This document shows, in pieces, positions 1 through 11,622 of a DNA stretch of 64,000 nucleotides. The first letter of the stretch is position 1, and the number at the start of each line of letters is the position of its first letter. The notes beneath the pieces are model-generated. The model worked only from the letters and a program-made list of their open reading frames with translations. It ran no database searches and was not told the DNA's origin. A program made the position numbers and the translations under genes. This DNA comes from Trachythela sp. YZ-2020 (Eukaryota > Cnidaria > Anthozoa > Malacalcyonacea > Clavulariidae), in contig JADLSH010000271.1 in NCBI GenBank assembly GCA_016169945.1, positions 124,001 through 188,000 on the forward strand. Reading direction: 5' to 3'.

Positions 1-1060
1 TGCGATGCATAAAGCCTCTTCGTATGGAGTCCATGGGGAGATAATTCGCATAGCTCTTTTCTGTATCATCTCCAAGTCATTTGATTAATAATTTGTTAAA
101 CCATTATGTTGCCCCATATACCTGCGTATAGCCGGTTCATTTTACAAGGTATTTATTATTCTCAAATCCAGGGGGCGAAGTAGTGTCCGGCCCCTAAACT
201 ATTTTGGCCTGTACGCCTGCACGTGGTGGTAGTGTACTGAAATGCAGTCGAATTAATTACTGAAATACATAGGTCCAATACCCTCTATGCAACTGCTTTT
301 AAATATAGTACTCATTTGTGTCAGAAATGATACCTTTCACAATGATGGCTATTTCCATTACAACTGTATAGTATATTTACTGCTGCCGAGATAAGGTATG
401 GGGAACTCCCATATGGGGTATATTCTATTTTAATAACACAAGAAGAACAAACAGCTTTCCCAAATTAAATGCGGCTAAATCGCACATCTACTATACATGC
501 GATTACTAATAAATAAATGTTAATTCGACCCTTTACCGATTTATGGAGTAAACTGGTGCATTTAAGTGCAATTCTGGGTAGTTTATTGATTTACGTGTTA
601 TTATCGGCAGATACAGAATCAATGTCGCGCAATGGTCGTTTTGTTGGCAGAGATGGAACTTTCCATGCACTTAATTAGGGAAGGACCATTAGAAAAGTGA
701 TCGGGGGTTGGGAGATTCAGCATGCATAATTTTTGGACCTTCTTGCATAGGAATATCTTTTTAGGAATATTAAAGTCTCTTTGATTTCTCATTTGCACGG
801 ATAGTTTTCTTTCTTTTCTTTTTTCCCCCACCGGAGCCATCACATGCGTAGTGCAGTGTTGGGATACTTATGACGGAAGCACTTCTAAAGTCTGTTACAG
901 GTTACCTCAATAAGCTAGATTTACAGAAACAAGGAAAAACATTTAATTTATACAGCTTGGATCTTGAAATGTTACAAGTAAAAGCTCCCTGGAAGGAAAA
1001 ATGTCGTTTTGCAAACAAAACATTAATATAATTTGTCCCCAGTGTGTGTTTAAAGTGTCG
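1..1060. other. Non-coding, nothing recognised
   Basis: AT-rich sequence with no reading frame I can defend, no tRNA and no terminal repeats. It lies downstream of the minus-strand zinc-finger gene and may hold its 3' untranslated region. Confidence 0.4.
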
Positions 1061-2392
1061 CTAAATGGATTGGTAGAGTAAAAATACTTCTTTCAAAATA
1101 TCACCTTCATGGACATGGGGCTGGTTTCCAGTGTGTGATCGTTTATGATCCGCTAATTGACTCGATTGGGAAAAGGTCAACTTACAAATATCACATTTAT
1201 AAAGATTGTCTGTTATTTCTTCTTGAGCTAATTCCAAGCTGCTTGATGTTGAAAACATCTCACCATCAGGGTGGGTTTTTCTATGATTAACTAAGCTCCT
1301 TCCATCGGAAAATTTCTTATTACAAACGTCACATTCATAAGGTTTGTCTCCGGTATGTACTCTTTTATGTCTTGCTAAGTGTGCTGATTGAGAAAATCTC
1401 TTGTTACAAACATCACATTCATAACGTTTGTCCCCAGTGTGTGTTCTTTTATGTGTTGTTAAACTGCCTGATTGAGAAAATCTCTTGTTGCAAAAATCAC
1501 ATTCATAAGGTTTGTTTCCAGTGTGGGTTCTTTTATGTATGGCTAAACGGCTAGACATAGAAAATCTCTTCTTGCAAACATCACATTCATACGGTTTATC
1601 TTCAGTGTGCGTTCTTTTATGTTTTGCCAAACTTCCTGGGTGGGAAAATTTCTTGTTACAAACATCACAATCAAAGGGGTTGTCTCCAGTGTGTGCTCTT
1701 TTATGTATTTTAAAGTATCCTGGTTGGGAAAATTTCTTGTTACAAACATCACATTCATAAGGTTTCTCACCAGTGTGGGTTCTTTTATGTCTTACTAACT
1801 CAGTTGATTGAGAGAATCTCTTTTGGCAGATATCACATTCATATGGTTTGTCTCCAGAATGTGTTCTATTATGTCTTACCAAATTTGCTGACTGAGAAAA
1901 TCTCTTCTTACAAACATCACATTCATAAGGTTTTTCTCCAGTGTGTGATCGTTTATGTCTGTCTAAACGGCCTGATCGAGGAAATCTCTTCTTGCAAACA
2001 TCACATTCATATATAGGTCTGTCATGTGTTGTTTTGTGTCTAGTCAGGTTTCCTTGTTGGGCACATCTCTTCCCACAAACATCACATTCATAAACTTCTT
2101 GTGTGCTTTCTTCTCTTGCTAATTCCAAGCTTCTAGGTGTTGAAAACATCTGTTTACAATGATCAGACATATTTTTTGCTGTCGATAATGCTTCATGTGT
2201 TTCTAAATCAGATGAAAGAGCAAATTTCATCTTGCAAACATCACATTCGTAAGGTTTGTCTACATTATGTGTTCTTTTATGTTTTTCCAAATCTCCTGAT
2301 GGCGAAAATTTCATCTTGCAGACATCGCATTCATAAGGTTTGTCTGTTGCTTCACCGCTTGCTAAGTTCAAGGTGCTCGATGTTGAAAACAT
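1061..2392 (-). CDS. C2H2 zinc-finger protein (about 13 fingers)
   Basis: A tandem C2H2 zinc-finger protein, probably a nuclear DNA-binding regulator. The sequence shows 12 canonical fingers of the form YECDVC-x5-F-x5-L-x2-H-x3-H and one (the second) that has lost its last histidine. Most linkers are TGxKPYEC, the usual linker of DNA-binding arrays. The first ATG is at 2392; the frame is open a little further upstream, so the 5' end could instead be a splice acceptor. Three spacers beginning MFST (after the start, after finger 2 and before the last finger) look like copies of one degenerate finger. No KRAB, BTB or SCAN domain is visible. The natural target cannot be read from the sequence; the fold is certain and the gene model is moderately so. 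Confidence 0.85.
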   Translation of the reverse strand: MFSTSSTLNLASGEATDKPYECDVCKMKFSPSGDLEKHKRTHNVDKPYECDVCKMKFALSSDLETHEALSTAKNMSDHCKQMFSTPRSLELAREESTQEVYECDVCGKRCAQQGNLTRHKTTHDRPIYECDVCKKRFPRSGRLDRHKRSHTGEKPYECDVCKKRFSQSANLVRHNRTHSGDKPYECDICQKRFSQSTELVRHKRTHTGEKPYECDVCNKKFSQPGYFKIHKRAHTGDNPFDCDVCNKKFSHPGSLAKHKRTHTEDKPYECDVCKKRFSMSSRLAIHKRTHTGNKPYECDFCNKRFSQSGSLTTHKRTHTGDKRYECDVCNKRFSQSAHLARHKRVHTGDKPYECDVCNKKFSDGRSLVNHRKTHPDGEMFSTSSSLELAQEEITDNLYKCDICKLTFSQSSQLADHKRSHTGNQPHVHEGDILKEVFLLYQSI

Positions 2393-2419
2393 CTCCTCGC
2401 ATAATTTTAATAATAACAC

Positions 2420-2762
2420 GTAGTAATCCCGTACAAATCCTTAACACACGAGAGGGAACAGTTATTTCTGTAAAACTTGAAAATTACCAAATTCAATCAA
2501 AGAGAAAATCGAGTTAAAGATAAAAATTTGCCATTTGTTGTTTTCCCAGATTTTGCGCTAGAGTATAATGGAAATGATTATGAAACCCGCTGATATTTCG
2601 AACACGGGCGACTCACTTACAACACTGGCATATATTGGAAACTGGACTGACATTTACACCTTACAAATAGTACGTGAGGGGATTTTTGGTCAATTTGCGC
2701 GCGCTGATCTTCAAAATCGATGTTACGGATGGATAATCGGGCCTTTTACGTCGTTATTGTGC
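2420..2762. other. Intergenic, nothing recognised
   Basis: Spacer between the 5' end of the zinc-finger gene and the hAT-type element. No convincing gene or repeat was seen. Confidence 0.35.
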
Positions 2763-2770
2763 ATTTAGCT

Positions 2771-3539
2771 TAGGCTCGAGTCGATTGTGCTAGTAAAACT
2801 GGCATATTATGCTAGTAGCACTGCTCGTTGTTTATCCAAATTATGCTCAAATTATGCTCGTTTTTCAAAATTATGCTACTTTTTTCAATATTATGCTCGA
2901 CAGAAAATGGGCAAAACAGTAAGAAAGGTGAGTTTTATTAACCTCTTGTATTAATAAATCTCTTAGATGAGATAAGTAATACTGTGCGGGCTGAAACCCG
3001 GCAAACATTGCAAAAAATCGAACTTCCTTTGACAATTAAATTCTCGTCAGAAAATTGGTTTACTCGATCGTGTAGGGGAACATTCCTTGGATTACTTGCT
3101 CCCCTGACTTTGTATTCTGCTTTAGTGGTTTTAAGTATCCGATCTCTAGCAATGTCAGCTCTTTTGGGTCCTTGCAAGACCTGAAAGTTCTCGGGATCTG
3201 ATTCGGGGGTGGCGGACGCCATTTTGTCACGTTGTCGCACCTATGAGAATGGGACTGGGAACAAGGTTTTCTAGACTTCCGGTTCCAGTTCTTCCCCCAA
3301 AAAACTAAAAAACTATCCCAACTGGGCCCTAGACATCGCCGACCGTTTATTTGGAGAGCTTACTTTATGTCTGAAGTCAATTTACCATTACGATAAGGGA
3401 TATTTGAACCTGGTTTTAGCACTTCCGGTCATCAAAATACAAATTATGCTAGCATTGCTTTTTGACAAAAAATCTAAAAATTATGCTCGTATTGTCAAAT
3501 TATGCCAAAAATTATGCTAGCACAATCGATTCGAGCCTA
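2771..3539. mobile_element. hAT-type element with ATTATGCT subterminal repeats
   Basis: The ends are inverted repeats beginning TAGGCTCGA and sharing about 22 bases with one mismatch. The flanks ATTTAGCT (2763-2770) and AATTAGCT (3540-3547) match in 7 of 8 positions, as expected for the 8-bp duplications of hAT elements. Both subterminal regions carry several copies of ATTATGCT or TTATGCT, which may be transposase binding sites. At 769 bp it is too short for a full transposase; only a BED-like fragment is present. Confidence 0.65.
2938..3222 (-). CDS. BED-like/CGGBP1-like N-terminal fragment
   Basis: A 94-residue frame starting at the ATG at 3222. The part with the motif FSDENLIVKGSSIFCNVCR resembles the first half of a BED-type zinc finger (aromatic, then C-x2-C) as found in CGGBP1-like proteins and hAT transposases. 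The second half of the finger (H-x3-5-H/C) is missing, so this is either one exon or a remnant. It sits inside the inverted-repeat element and is best read as a leftover of an hAT transposase rather than a host gene. Confidence 0.4.
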   Translation of the reverse strand: MASATPESDPENFQVLQGPKRADIARDRILKTTKAEYKVRGASNPRNVPLHDRVNQFSDENLIVKGSSIFCNVCRVSARTVLLISSKRFINTRG

Positions 3540-3547
3540 AATTAGCT

Positions 3548-5108
3548 TGTGTAATATAATATTATTAAATTCGTGTCTAAACTAAAGGATGTAGTTTTGT
3601 GCCGTCAAAATCACACAGAGTCAAATGACACACTTATTTCAGGTCTGTGTACTAAAATGCTAAACATCGAAATATGATGATATGAAACGTACAATGATAC
3701 AGAGAAATTCGGTTTATTTAATCACACTGTATCCTGATTAGTTATTACTGATGTCACCGAAGCGTTCAAACCTCGAAAAATCCGTACGACTGCTACCCCC
3801 AAAAACATTCATTGCCCTTCCCACAAACATGCAGAAATTATCATGCAAAAGTTATATTTATAAATCCGAGTTAATTAAAGCTTTTAATGTCTTACTCGCG
3901 TATGAAATGTTTTGTATATCTTTATGCTCACTACCAGTCATATTCTTTCTTAAACTCGTGGCTTCTACTCTTCCAAGTCTTCTAGAGAGCGTTTTGCACT
4001 ATAACAAACTCGATAATGCAACGGACACTTCAGCAGACCGACAAAGAAAAACAGTGAGTTTTAAAATCAAAACATGCGTGTTTATGGGCGGAGTTGTAGC
4101 GATTGAAGGGCGTTGTGATTGTGTGATTTTTGGAAGTTTGAACACTTTGTTGACAGCCGTAGTACTAATGGTAACTCAATGAGTGTAGTGCAATTTGGTC
4201 TGTTTAATTTCCACTTTATTACCTTCATTTTGAGATTTTAAGTCATTTTTTTAAACAGGAAGCGTATTTGATTTTTTATATTAAAAAAACTGCATAGTTG
4301 CTTGGAGTCTGGAGTGTTCTTAAACAAATCATGATATAAGATTTGCTTTTCCAGTTCCGGAAGCCGCTTTGCTTTTGCTGGCTTTGCATCCTGAAGTGTT
4401 TGTCGATTTATACTTGTGCCTTCGACATAGCCTGCGCACAGATGTTACTCTCGATCACACGAGAGAACGTCTGTGAGTCGGGTGAAAATACTTTGCCCAG
4501 GCACCTGAATTTTTCACGGATTTGTGGAAAGACATCTGATTGTACAGCCCTTAACTAGTCTAATTTATGACAAATCAAAACATTTCATTGGTTATTAACT
4601 TTCGCATAATATAATTAGACAGCATTAAATTATTGTCACCTGCCGTCTACCGAAATCATTTTCCTAATTTAGAAAGCCAATAAGATACAAGAACGGCAAC
4701 GTGCTATTTAAAGAACCCATCATACGGAGTTATAACCACAGTGCATGCTGTTCATGTGTACCATGCATTCGTGCTGTACAATTCCAACAAAAACAACATT
4801 TATAAATCTATTAATAAATCTGATGTTTGTGAAATGTGAGATGATGGATTTATTATAATTTTACAAACCATAGATCTATTTTTTCAGTACATGAGCGCTC
4901 ACTATCTATTGTTTTAAACACGGTGCTTATTTAAAACGGAAGGAATTCTATTTCAATACCGCAGCAAGTTTTGTCGAAGCAAAAATTGAGACAAATCCGC
5001 AGAAGGAAGCAATTGGTTTGAAAAAGGAATTCCGAGTAGTTTTTATTACTATATAATTAAAAAGTCGCGGGGAAAACTGATATTTCATAATGGTAGTAAA
5101 TCTGAGAA
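3548..5108. other. Intergenic, nothing recognised
   Basis: AT-rich region. The longest open frame (plus strand, about 3751-4182) has no recognisable domain or codon structure and was not accepted as a gene. Confidence 0.35.
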
Positions 5109-6809
5109 AGGCATATTGTAAACACTGGACTGGACTTTGGACTGGACTTTGGACTGGACTTTGGACTGGACTTTGGACTATGGACTTTGGACTATGGACT
5201 TTGGACTTTCGATTTTGAAATTGTATTCTTAGTAGCTATTTCGCATAAAAATATATCGAAACAGCGAGAACGAGTTAGCAAGGGACAATTTGTCATCGCG
5301 TCTGCCAAATAACGTGCTGCACTTCCTGCAATATAAAACACGAGCGCCCCTGGAATTAATTACTCGCTGTAATGGCACAATGTATCTAATAGACCAGTAT
5401 TTATTTCTATTTTCGAGACCAGTCTTTTACCTTTGCTTTGCTAAAGTGTATCTACTGAGGCGTCTGAGATAAAAACATTATGCCGCGGCATTTTTAATAC
5501 TCGCTACGTTCGCTTAATTATAGCATAAAGCTGTTCAGTGACATTGTCATTGACTTCGCTTGAATGCAACTGTAAAATATTTACTTAACAGTGACAATCA
5601 CAGCAATTCGAATATCACTAAATATTAATCGAAAAGTTAGATATATTATTCTAAAATTGGTAAACTGCCGAAAATCAGCTATTAATTAGCCTTAATAGTT
5701 GATTAGGGCCTGTTCATATGGGGAGAAGTTATCTCGGTTAGCGAGAAAACATTTCGACTAGCCAAATAATTTTGTTCTGTTCATATGGAGAAACGTTATC
5801 CCGCTTACCGGGTAAAGTTTCCGGCTGTGACGTAGCACTGGTGTGACGTGCAAAGCGGGGAAAGCTAAAAAAACTTTAAAATACATTTAAAAAACAAATA
5901 TGGCTGCTTTGAACTTACGTTGCGTAGTTGGATTAATCGTAAACAACCTTGTTCAATTTTCTGTACTTATTACTAAATTTGTAAAATGTAATTTGTAAAG
6001 TGTAAATTGAAAAGTTGCTGACACGACAGAAAGTTTTCCCGCTAAGCGAGAAAGTTCTGGATATGTTGTGTTCATATGGGAAAAATATTATCCCGGTCAC
6101 CGAGATCTCGCCTGTCAACAAGCGAGATCTCGGTACACGGGAAAATTTCCGTCCCATATGAACGCAGTGTAACTTTTCATACTATTTTCATAACAAGGCG
6201 AGATCTCGATCGCTTGTAAGCTTGTCGAAATGTTTTCCCGCTAACCGAGATAACTTCTCCCCATATGAACAGGCCCTAAGCCTCTTCTATGATCTTAATT
6301 AAATTATCGAGCAGAGAGAAACTGTGCTGTCTTCTGTTCTTCTGCCTACACTGTCTGTATAAGAAAACATAATAAAGGAAAGTTTCCTGGCGCCAGGAGT
6401 CGGTTGTATAACACTCATCCTCGTTACAACAATCATGCAATTATATCCCCGATTTTACGTGGATTTTGGTTTAAAATAGAAACAACTTTTTTCATTTCTA
6501 GCATACAAAGGTAAAAGACTGGTCTCGAAAGTTGACAAAACACTGGCCTATTAGATACATTGTGCCAATATAGCGAGTAATTCAAGTGGCGCTCGTATAT
6601 TATTTCATATGCACCACGTTATTTGGCAGACGCGATGACAAATTGTCTCTTACGAGTTCGTTCTCGCTTTTTCGATCTATAATTGTGCGACAATCGTAAA
6701 AGGAATATAATTTCAAAATAGAAAGTCCAAAGTCCATAGTCCATAGTCCATAGTCCAAAGTCCATATATAGTCCAGTCCAAAGTCCAGTCCGGTGTTTAC
6801 AATATGCCT
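5109..6809. mobile_element. Long inverted-repeat (foldback-like) element
   Basis: The sequence from 5109 (AGGCATATTGTAAACAC) reappears inverted at the right end. The terminal arms hold opposite-strand minisatellites of GGACTGGACTTT type (5127-5207 and about 6721-6790). The matching arms continue inward for roughly 340 bases, including blocks around 5265-5440 and 6500-6700. No transposase is present. The middle is occupied by a second inverted-repeat element. No target duplication could be assigned. Confidence 0.6.
5706..6276. mobile_element. MITE nested in the foldback element
   Basis: Perfectly inverted ends of more than 30 bases start GGGCCTGTTCATATGGGGAG and end with its complement. It is flanked by TA on both sides, suggesting a Tc1/mariner-like TA target. 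Related TTCATATGG...TTATCCCG motifs recur inside in both orientations, so the element is built of repeated subunits. Non-coding. Confidence 0.7.
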
Positions 6810-7319
6810 AATATTAAGACATATAAACTGTTAAGTGGCAAATTTTTGGAAGTGCATCATATTTGGGGATCATGTTTCTACTTCAGTTGAAAACTGTTTT
6901 CGTTTCTTGATGTTAGATTCTTCATTCTTGTTGTTAATTAATAACTACTTATTAAAACCGAAAGTGAGGTCTTTGCGGTAAAATAGTAAACCGAGGTCTT
7001 GAGGTTAATAAGTAGTTTATTATATGGCACAAACATGATAAGTATAGATAATCACACGGGAAGGAGTGCAATTAATGATTAAGACTAGGAGTGATATTTG
7101 AAAAATGTGCCAAAATTGCACGAGCCGTCGGGGTGAGTGACAAATCATTAATTGCACTCCCCAGGAGCTGAGTGCAAGTAAGGAATAATTGCACTCCTCT
7201 TGACCAATCTATCAGATTGCAGTAATTTTGTCATGTATATAATAAGTAGTAAAATAAGTAGTTTTTTATTTGAATACTGGGTTTGGTGGATAATCCAAGT
7301 GAGTAGATATATACACAAT
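6810..7319. other. Intergenic with a small inverted repeat
   Basis: No gene. An 18-base arm at 7063-7080 (GGAGTGCAATTAATGATT) is perfectly complementary to 7143-7160, forming a potential hairpin with a 62-base loop; it may be a tiny MITE. Confidence 0.5.
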
Positions 7320-7323
7320 TTAA

Positions 7324-8145
7324 GTGGCAGTCTCCCTTACATCGGTCCGTCGAACTTCGCGTCAGAAAACCAATTTCTCTGAAACTTGGCACATCAAAAG
7401 GGTTTAGTACACAACTAATAAAAATGGAATACTTTTTTGGAAATTTTTTTTTTCGCTTTCCTAGAAGCTCGAACTCACTCGGGCCGAGCCGGCTCATTTG
7501 GTCATCCCTTTCAAGGCCGAAATTTCGCAATATTTAGGACTGCGCTGTATCAAAACTAAACGCGCTGGCAAAACGTTTTATTCGTCATTTGTTTTATTCA
7601 TCTTTAGTTATAAAACCATACAAATGTCAAATTCATTGATTGCTTAGTTGATAAGATGTCAGCCATGAAAGCCACCCCTCTGTACAGGTTGCCAAGTTGC
7701 ACTAAATTATAACAAAGTTCGGGAGCAAAATTCGCGTTTGTTTGACCAAAATTGAAATAAAAAATTACATCTATATGCAGATGATAACTTCATCTCCAAT
7801 GTTCTAAAGTCAAACCTCCGGGTATGCCGCTGTGCGCGAAGCGGCGAGAATTAAGGTCAATTTGGTCAAGTAGGCGCTTTGTTTACGTAAATAACACTTC
7901 GTAATCCGCACTGAAATTCATCAATTGCTCGCCTTAGAACTGCTCCCGGCTCGAATTATTCCCAGAAAATTTCCTTAAATTCACCTAAACAAAGATACAT
8001 GAATGATCTACGCAAGTATATATGAAAATAGATTTAGAATATTGCGACAAAACCAAATTTTAGCTAGCTATAGAGCTGTGCTGAGCTGTTCTGCAGAGGA
8101 AACCCCGCACAGTCATAAGCACGCCGCTAGACAGGAAGAAAATAA
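7324..8145. repeat. Left terminal inverted repeat of the TTAA transposon
   Basis: Matches the inverted sequence around 13905-14590 with small insertions. Shared landmarks include the CCGCACAGTCATAAGCACGC block near 8105 and the GTTTGACTTTAGAAC block near 7810. Confidence 0.7.
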
Positions 8146-9679
8146 CAAATAGTTGAATGATTAAACCTTATATTATTGAGCCAATGCACTGAAACAATTT
8201 GTCGTATTTACGGGTAATGCCAACTCTGTTGCAACTCTGGAAAATAATGCGACTTCTCTGTTGCGTAAAACCGAGCAAACATACTGGGGTCTTGCCACAT
8301 GGCGTAACTAGCCCCACCGAAGTTTTTGATCAGTGTAATTACGGTTTTGTCAATATGAATTTCGTACTTGATTGTAAAATGGTTTGTTTTGTTTTGTGAA
8401 TAAAAGCCACACCCGTGGCCTTAATAATTCCAAACTAGGCTTGTTTATCTGCCCGCCGTTCGCAATCCGTCGCAAAGGTTCAAATGCTATATTGTGTTTA
8501 TTAGTTTAGTTGATCGCGACATGCACCAGCATAAAAGTCTATAAGTAAATGCATGGGCGTAGCCGCCTTTGATCTAAAACGATAACAACGCGAATTGTTT
8601 TTCTCCACCCTAATCCTGATTTTCCCACCAAAAATTGGCTTGTAGAACATATTCATATGCAAATTAGCTAGATAAATGCACTGCAACGTGACACTCCCTT
8701 AATGAAAATGGTAGAGAACGAGCAAGCTATGACTATGTCGACTTGCTTTTTGAAAACGCGAGAATTCGGAGGTTGTGGAGAATTTCGAGGCAAAGCAGAA
8801 CTTGTGCCACTGGACAAATGCACCAGTGATATAAGCAGCCATTTGTCTCGCTGCCATTTGGGCCGCGAGGCCATTTCAGAGGGAGATCTAATATTAGCGC
8901 GGTTAGGGTTGTTTTGTACGCCCGAGACGCAGAAGAGGGATATGTTTATTTGCGCCAAGCAACGTCCACATGTTGGCCAATACTGGTCAAAGCCAAACGC
9001 CTGCAAGTACCCTGGCCACAAGGGAGGGCACAAGGCAGCCAAAACAGATCGCGCATTCACTCTTGGAATCGCGCAAGACGTTTGGAAAATGTTTGGTGTT
9101 TTAGTTCCTGTTGGAGCGCGTAAGTACCACTGATTTTCCAGTTGCTTTCAATATTGGCAATTATTTTCAACTTTGCATGTTAGCGTAAGCCTTATAAACA
9201 CGTTGCTCATTTTCAGCAATTTGTAATAGCTGTCGGAAGGCACACAGTGAGAATGTCAAAAGCAATTGGCAGTGGGTCCACGAAGACGCAGTAGCAAGCC
9301 CACGTGATCCTGGAACTGCGACGCCGCCGACTAGGTACCTATATGTAGTTAATAGGTTCTGTTAATGGGGTGTTAAAGAGATTCGAAGGCGATAACCATG
9401 TTAATCCGTTTATTTACAAGCCATTTGCGCAAATTTGAAAGAAAGGAGTCCGATGGAATTGTGCTTGCCGCTCTGTGTAAGAAAGTTGGCGTAACGTCAG
9501 CGAGCTCCAAACGTTTCTCAACAACAAAAGTGTACAAGATGAGTTCGAGAACAATTCACTAAAAGCGCGTGAACTTGTAAGGGATTTGAAATAGAACGTA
9601 TTGCATCCGACGTTTCGTTGACGAGACGTTGTTTATGTAGAGTATTCACATGGCTTCACACTAATTGTGACATGTTTGT

Positions 9680-10013
9680 TTTTCTGTTATCCAATCAAAT
9701 TTAACAGGATTTTAAGAGAACGAGAACACCCATTCACTCTTCCTAAAGTTAAAACTGAACGTTTTAAACGGTCTTTTTTTAATAGATGTTTATTCAATTA
9801 TTTTTAATAACTAGGTATTGATGTAGTATGTAGGTTAACCTAATGCTCTAATTTTGATCTATTTTTAACTTATTATAAAATAATTTAGAGTCAATTACTA
9901 TCTTGAAACTAATTAGTTTGTAGGTACAATGGAATTGTAATCTTCTTGCCTTTCTTATTGACAATCTTGTAAAGCCACACGTATGTTGTGTTGCTATATT
10001 TTACAATAAAGAC

Positions 10014-10062
<49 letters not shown>
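9680..10062 (+). mobile_element. LINE 3' end fragment with (TTA)n tail
   Basis: A short C-terminal frame with HPFTLPKVKTERFKRSFFNR, typical of the end of LINE reverse-transcriptase proteins, ends in a stop near 9796. It is followed by about 210 bases of AT-rich 3' UTR and a (TTA)n microsatellite at 10012-10062. It lies in the transposase intron. The left limit is uncertain. Confidence 0.5.
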
Positions 10063-10063
<1 letters not shown>

Positions 10064-10914
10064 CACGGTAATTAGATATATCAGACAGTTGAAGTTATTA
10101 AAAAGTCAATCATGTGCCGAGTCGACCAATCAAATTCTACGTCCAAAATTTGGCCGCGTATATTCAAATACGGTAGGGCTTACTGCAGGCCCTCATTCCG
10201 CTCTCTCCTGCACTGCTCGCCCTTCCCTAGTGCGCCCGGTTTTCTTTCGCGGCCCAATATTGTACAAGATGGCTACTACGCAGGCCAGGAAAGAAACGAC
10301 CGCGCGCACTCTCATGACGCTATCCATGTACTCTGATAACGCACAGCTCTCGGCCAATCAGAGCGCCTTTTGTCGACTGGATATTGTAGAATTAGAATTC
10401 ATGAGTTATAAAAAGTTTATTTTTCTTTTCGTAACGTGCAGGGTCAGTAAAGAGAGAGCCCTTGCGGATATACGCGACATGCCGCCGGACACTCCATCAG
10501 TTTTATTGCAGCCATCAGGGAGTGACAAACCGTGGACTCTAGGGCAGTGGCGCAAACCGCCGAGTCTTCAGACGAAAGCCCAGAAGAGCTGTGCGCTCAA
10601 GCTCTACTCCCAGATCAAGTATTCACTACATACAACGCAGCATTGGAGAAGATTGCCAGTATATCCGACAGCAAGGTGGAGCCTCTGACATTCAGATTAA
10701 AGACTGAGTGGGACAAGGCGACACAGAGTGAACAACGGTTGTGCGTGGAAAAAGTGGACGAGGCCTGCCGCGCCGTGTGTCAAGTGATCGCCCCCGGCGC
10801 AAGTGAGCAGCTGCTGATGGCGTACGTAAAAAGTGCGTCTACATCTAGATCCCAGCTGGAGGTTCTGATATCTACTTACAAACAAGCGCCAACCAAAACC
10901 TTGAAAACCCAGAT

Positions 10915-11221
10915 AACCCATAACTGTCAAACTAGAAATAATCACAATTTAGACATTCCAAGTTATAAAACAGCTACTGGACAGATAACTTTTTATTACC
11001 GTGCAGTTAAAATATGGAACGAACTAGACGATGATCTAAAAAACATTTCAGAACTTAAAGGTTTTAAGAAAAAACTAAAAGAACATCTTTTAAATTTTAA
11101 ATCATCAGATTTATAATAGTTTTATATAGATTTTGATAGTATAGTTTAATTAATTTATTTGTAAGTGTATGTTGAAAAGCCCTTTGGGGAACATACAGTG
11201 TTTAATAATAATAATAAAAAA
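10915..11221 (+). mobile_element. LINE 3' end fragment inside the transposase
   Basis: The transposase frame breaks after KTLKTQI and resumes near 11222. Between the breaks is a LINE-type C-terminus (TFYYRAVKIWNELDDDLK followed by a stop at 11114-11116), an AT-rich UTR and an AATAATAATAA tail. A 5'-truncated retrotransposition event explains this. Confidence 0.65.
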
Positions 11222-11503
11222 AGAAGTATATATGCATTGCGGTTTACCGTTACTGAACTCAAGGAAATGCACGCTGCTTTTGAAAAGCTCAGCGATCGGA
11301 AAAATAAAGAAAGCGCGATCCCACACTAAAACAGTAAGAGAAGGATTCCTTGTCGAAAACGTTCCCTATCACAGAATACGTATTGATGCCACAAAGCTTG
11401 AGCACTTTTTGACTTTTGTAGACCAGCCATACTTTTACCAGGATGTCTCGTTTGGCACGAGAAAAGTAAGGCTCGACTCCGGTCGGCAGATGATCATGCC
11501 TTG

Positions 11504-11588
11504 ATGTATATATGTAATTTTTATACCAAAGGCCAATGTAAATAATCACGCAATTCAGCTATTTAGCTGCAATGTGAATTTTTATAAC

Positions 11589-11621
<33 letters not shown>
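11504..11621 (+). mobile_element. LINE tail with (AAT)n inside the transposase
   Basis: The transposase frame stops at 11502-11504 after RQMIMP and resumes as NVVRTVGRS at 11622. The 118 bases between are AT-rich and end in (AAT)12, so an apparent poly-Asn start of the downstream frame is an artefact of this tail. Confidence 0.6.

Positions 11622-11622
<1 letters not shown>

Noticed and set aside
619..843. 74-codon minus-strand frame
   Set aside because: Low complexity, no domain, no regulatory context.
3751..4182. 143-codon plus-strand frame
   Set aside because: No domain, atypical composition and no surrounding gene structure; likely chance.
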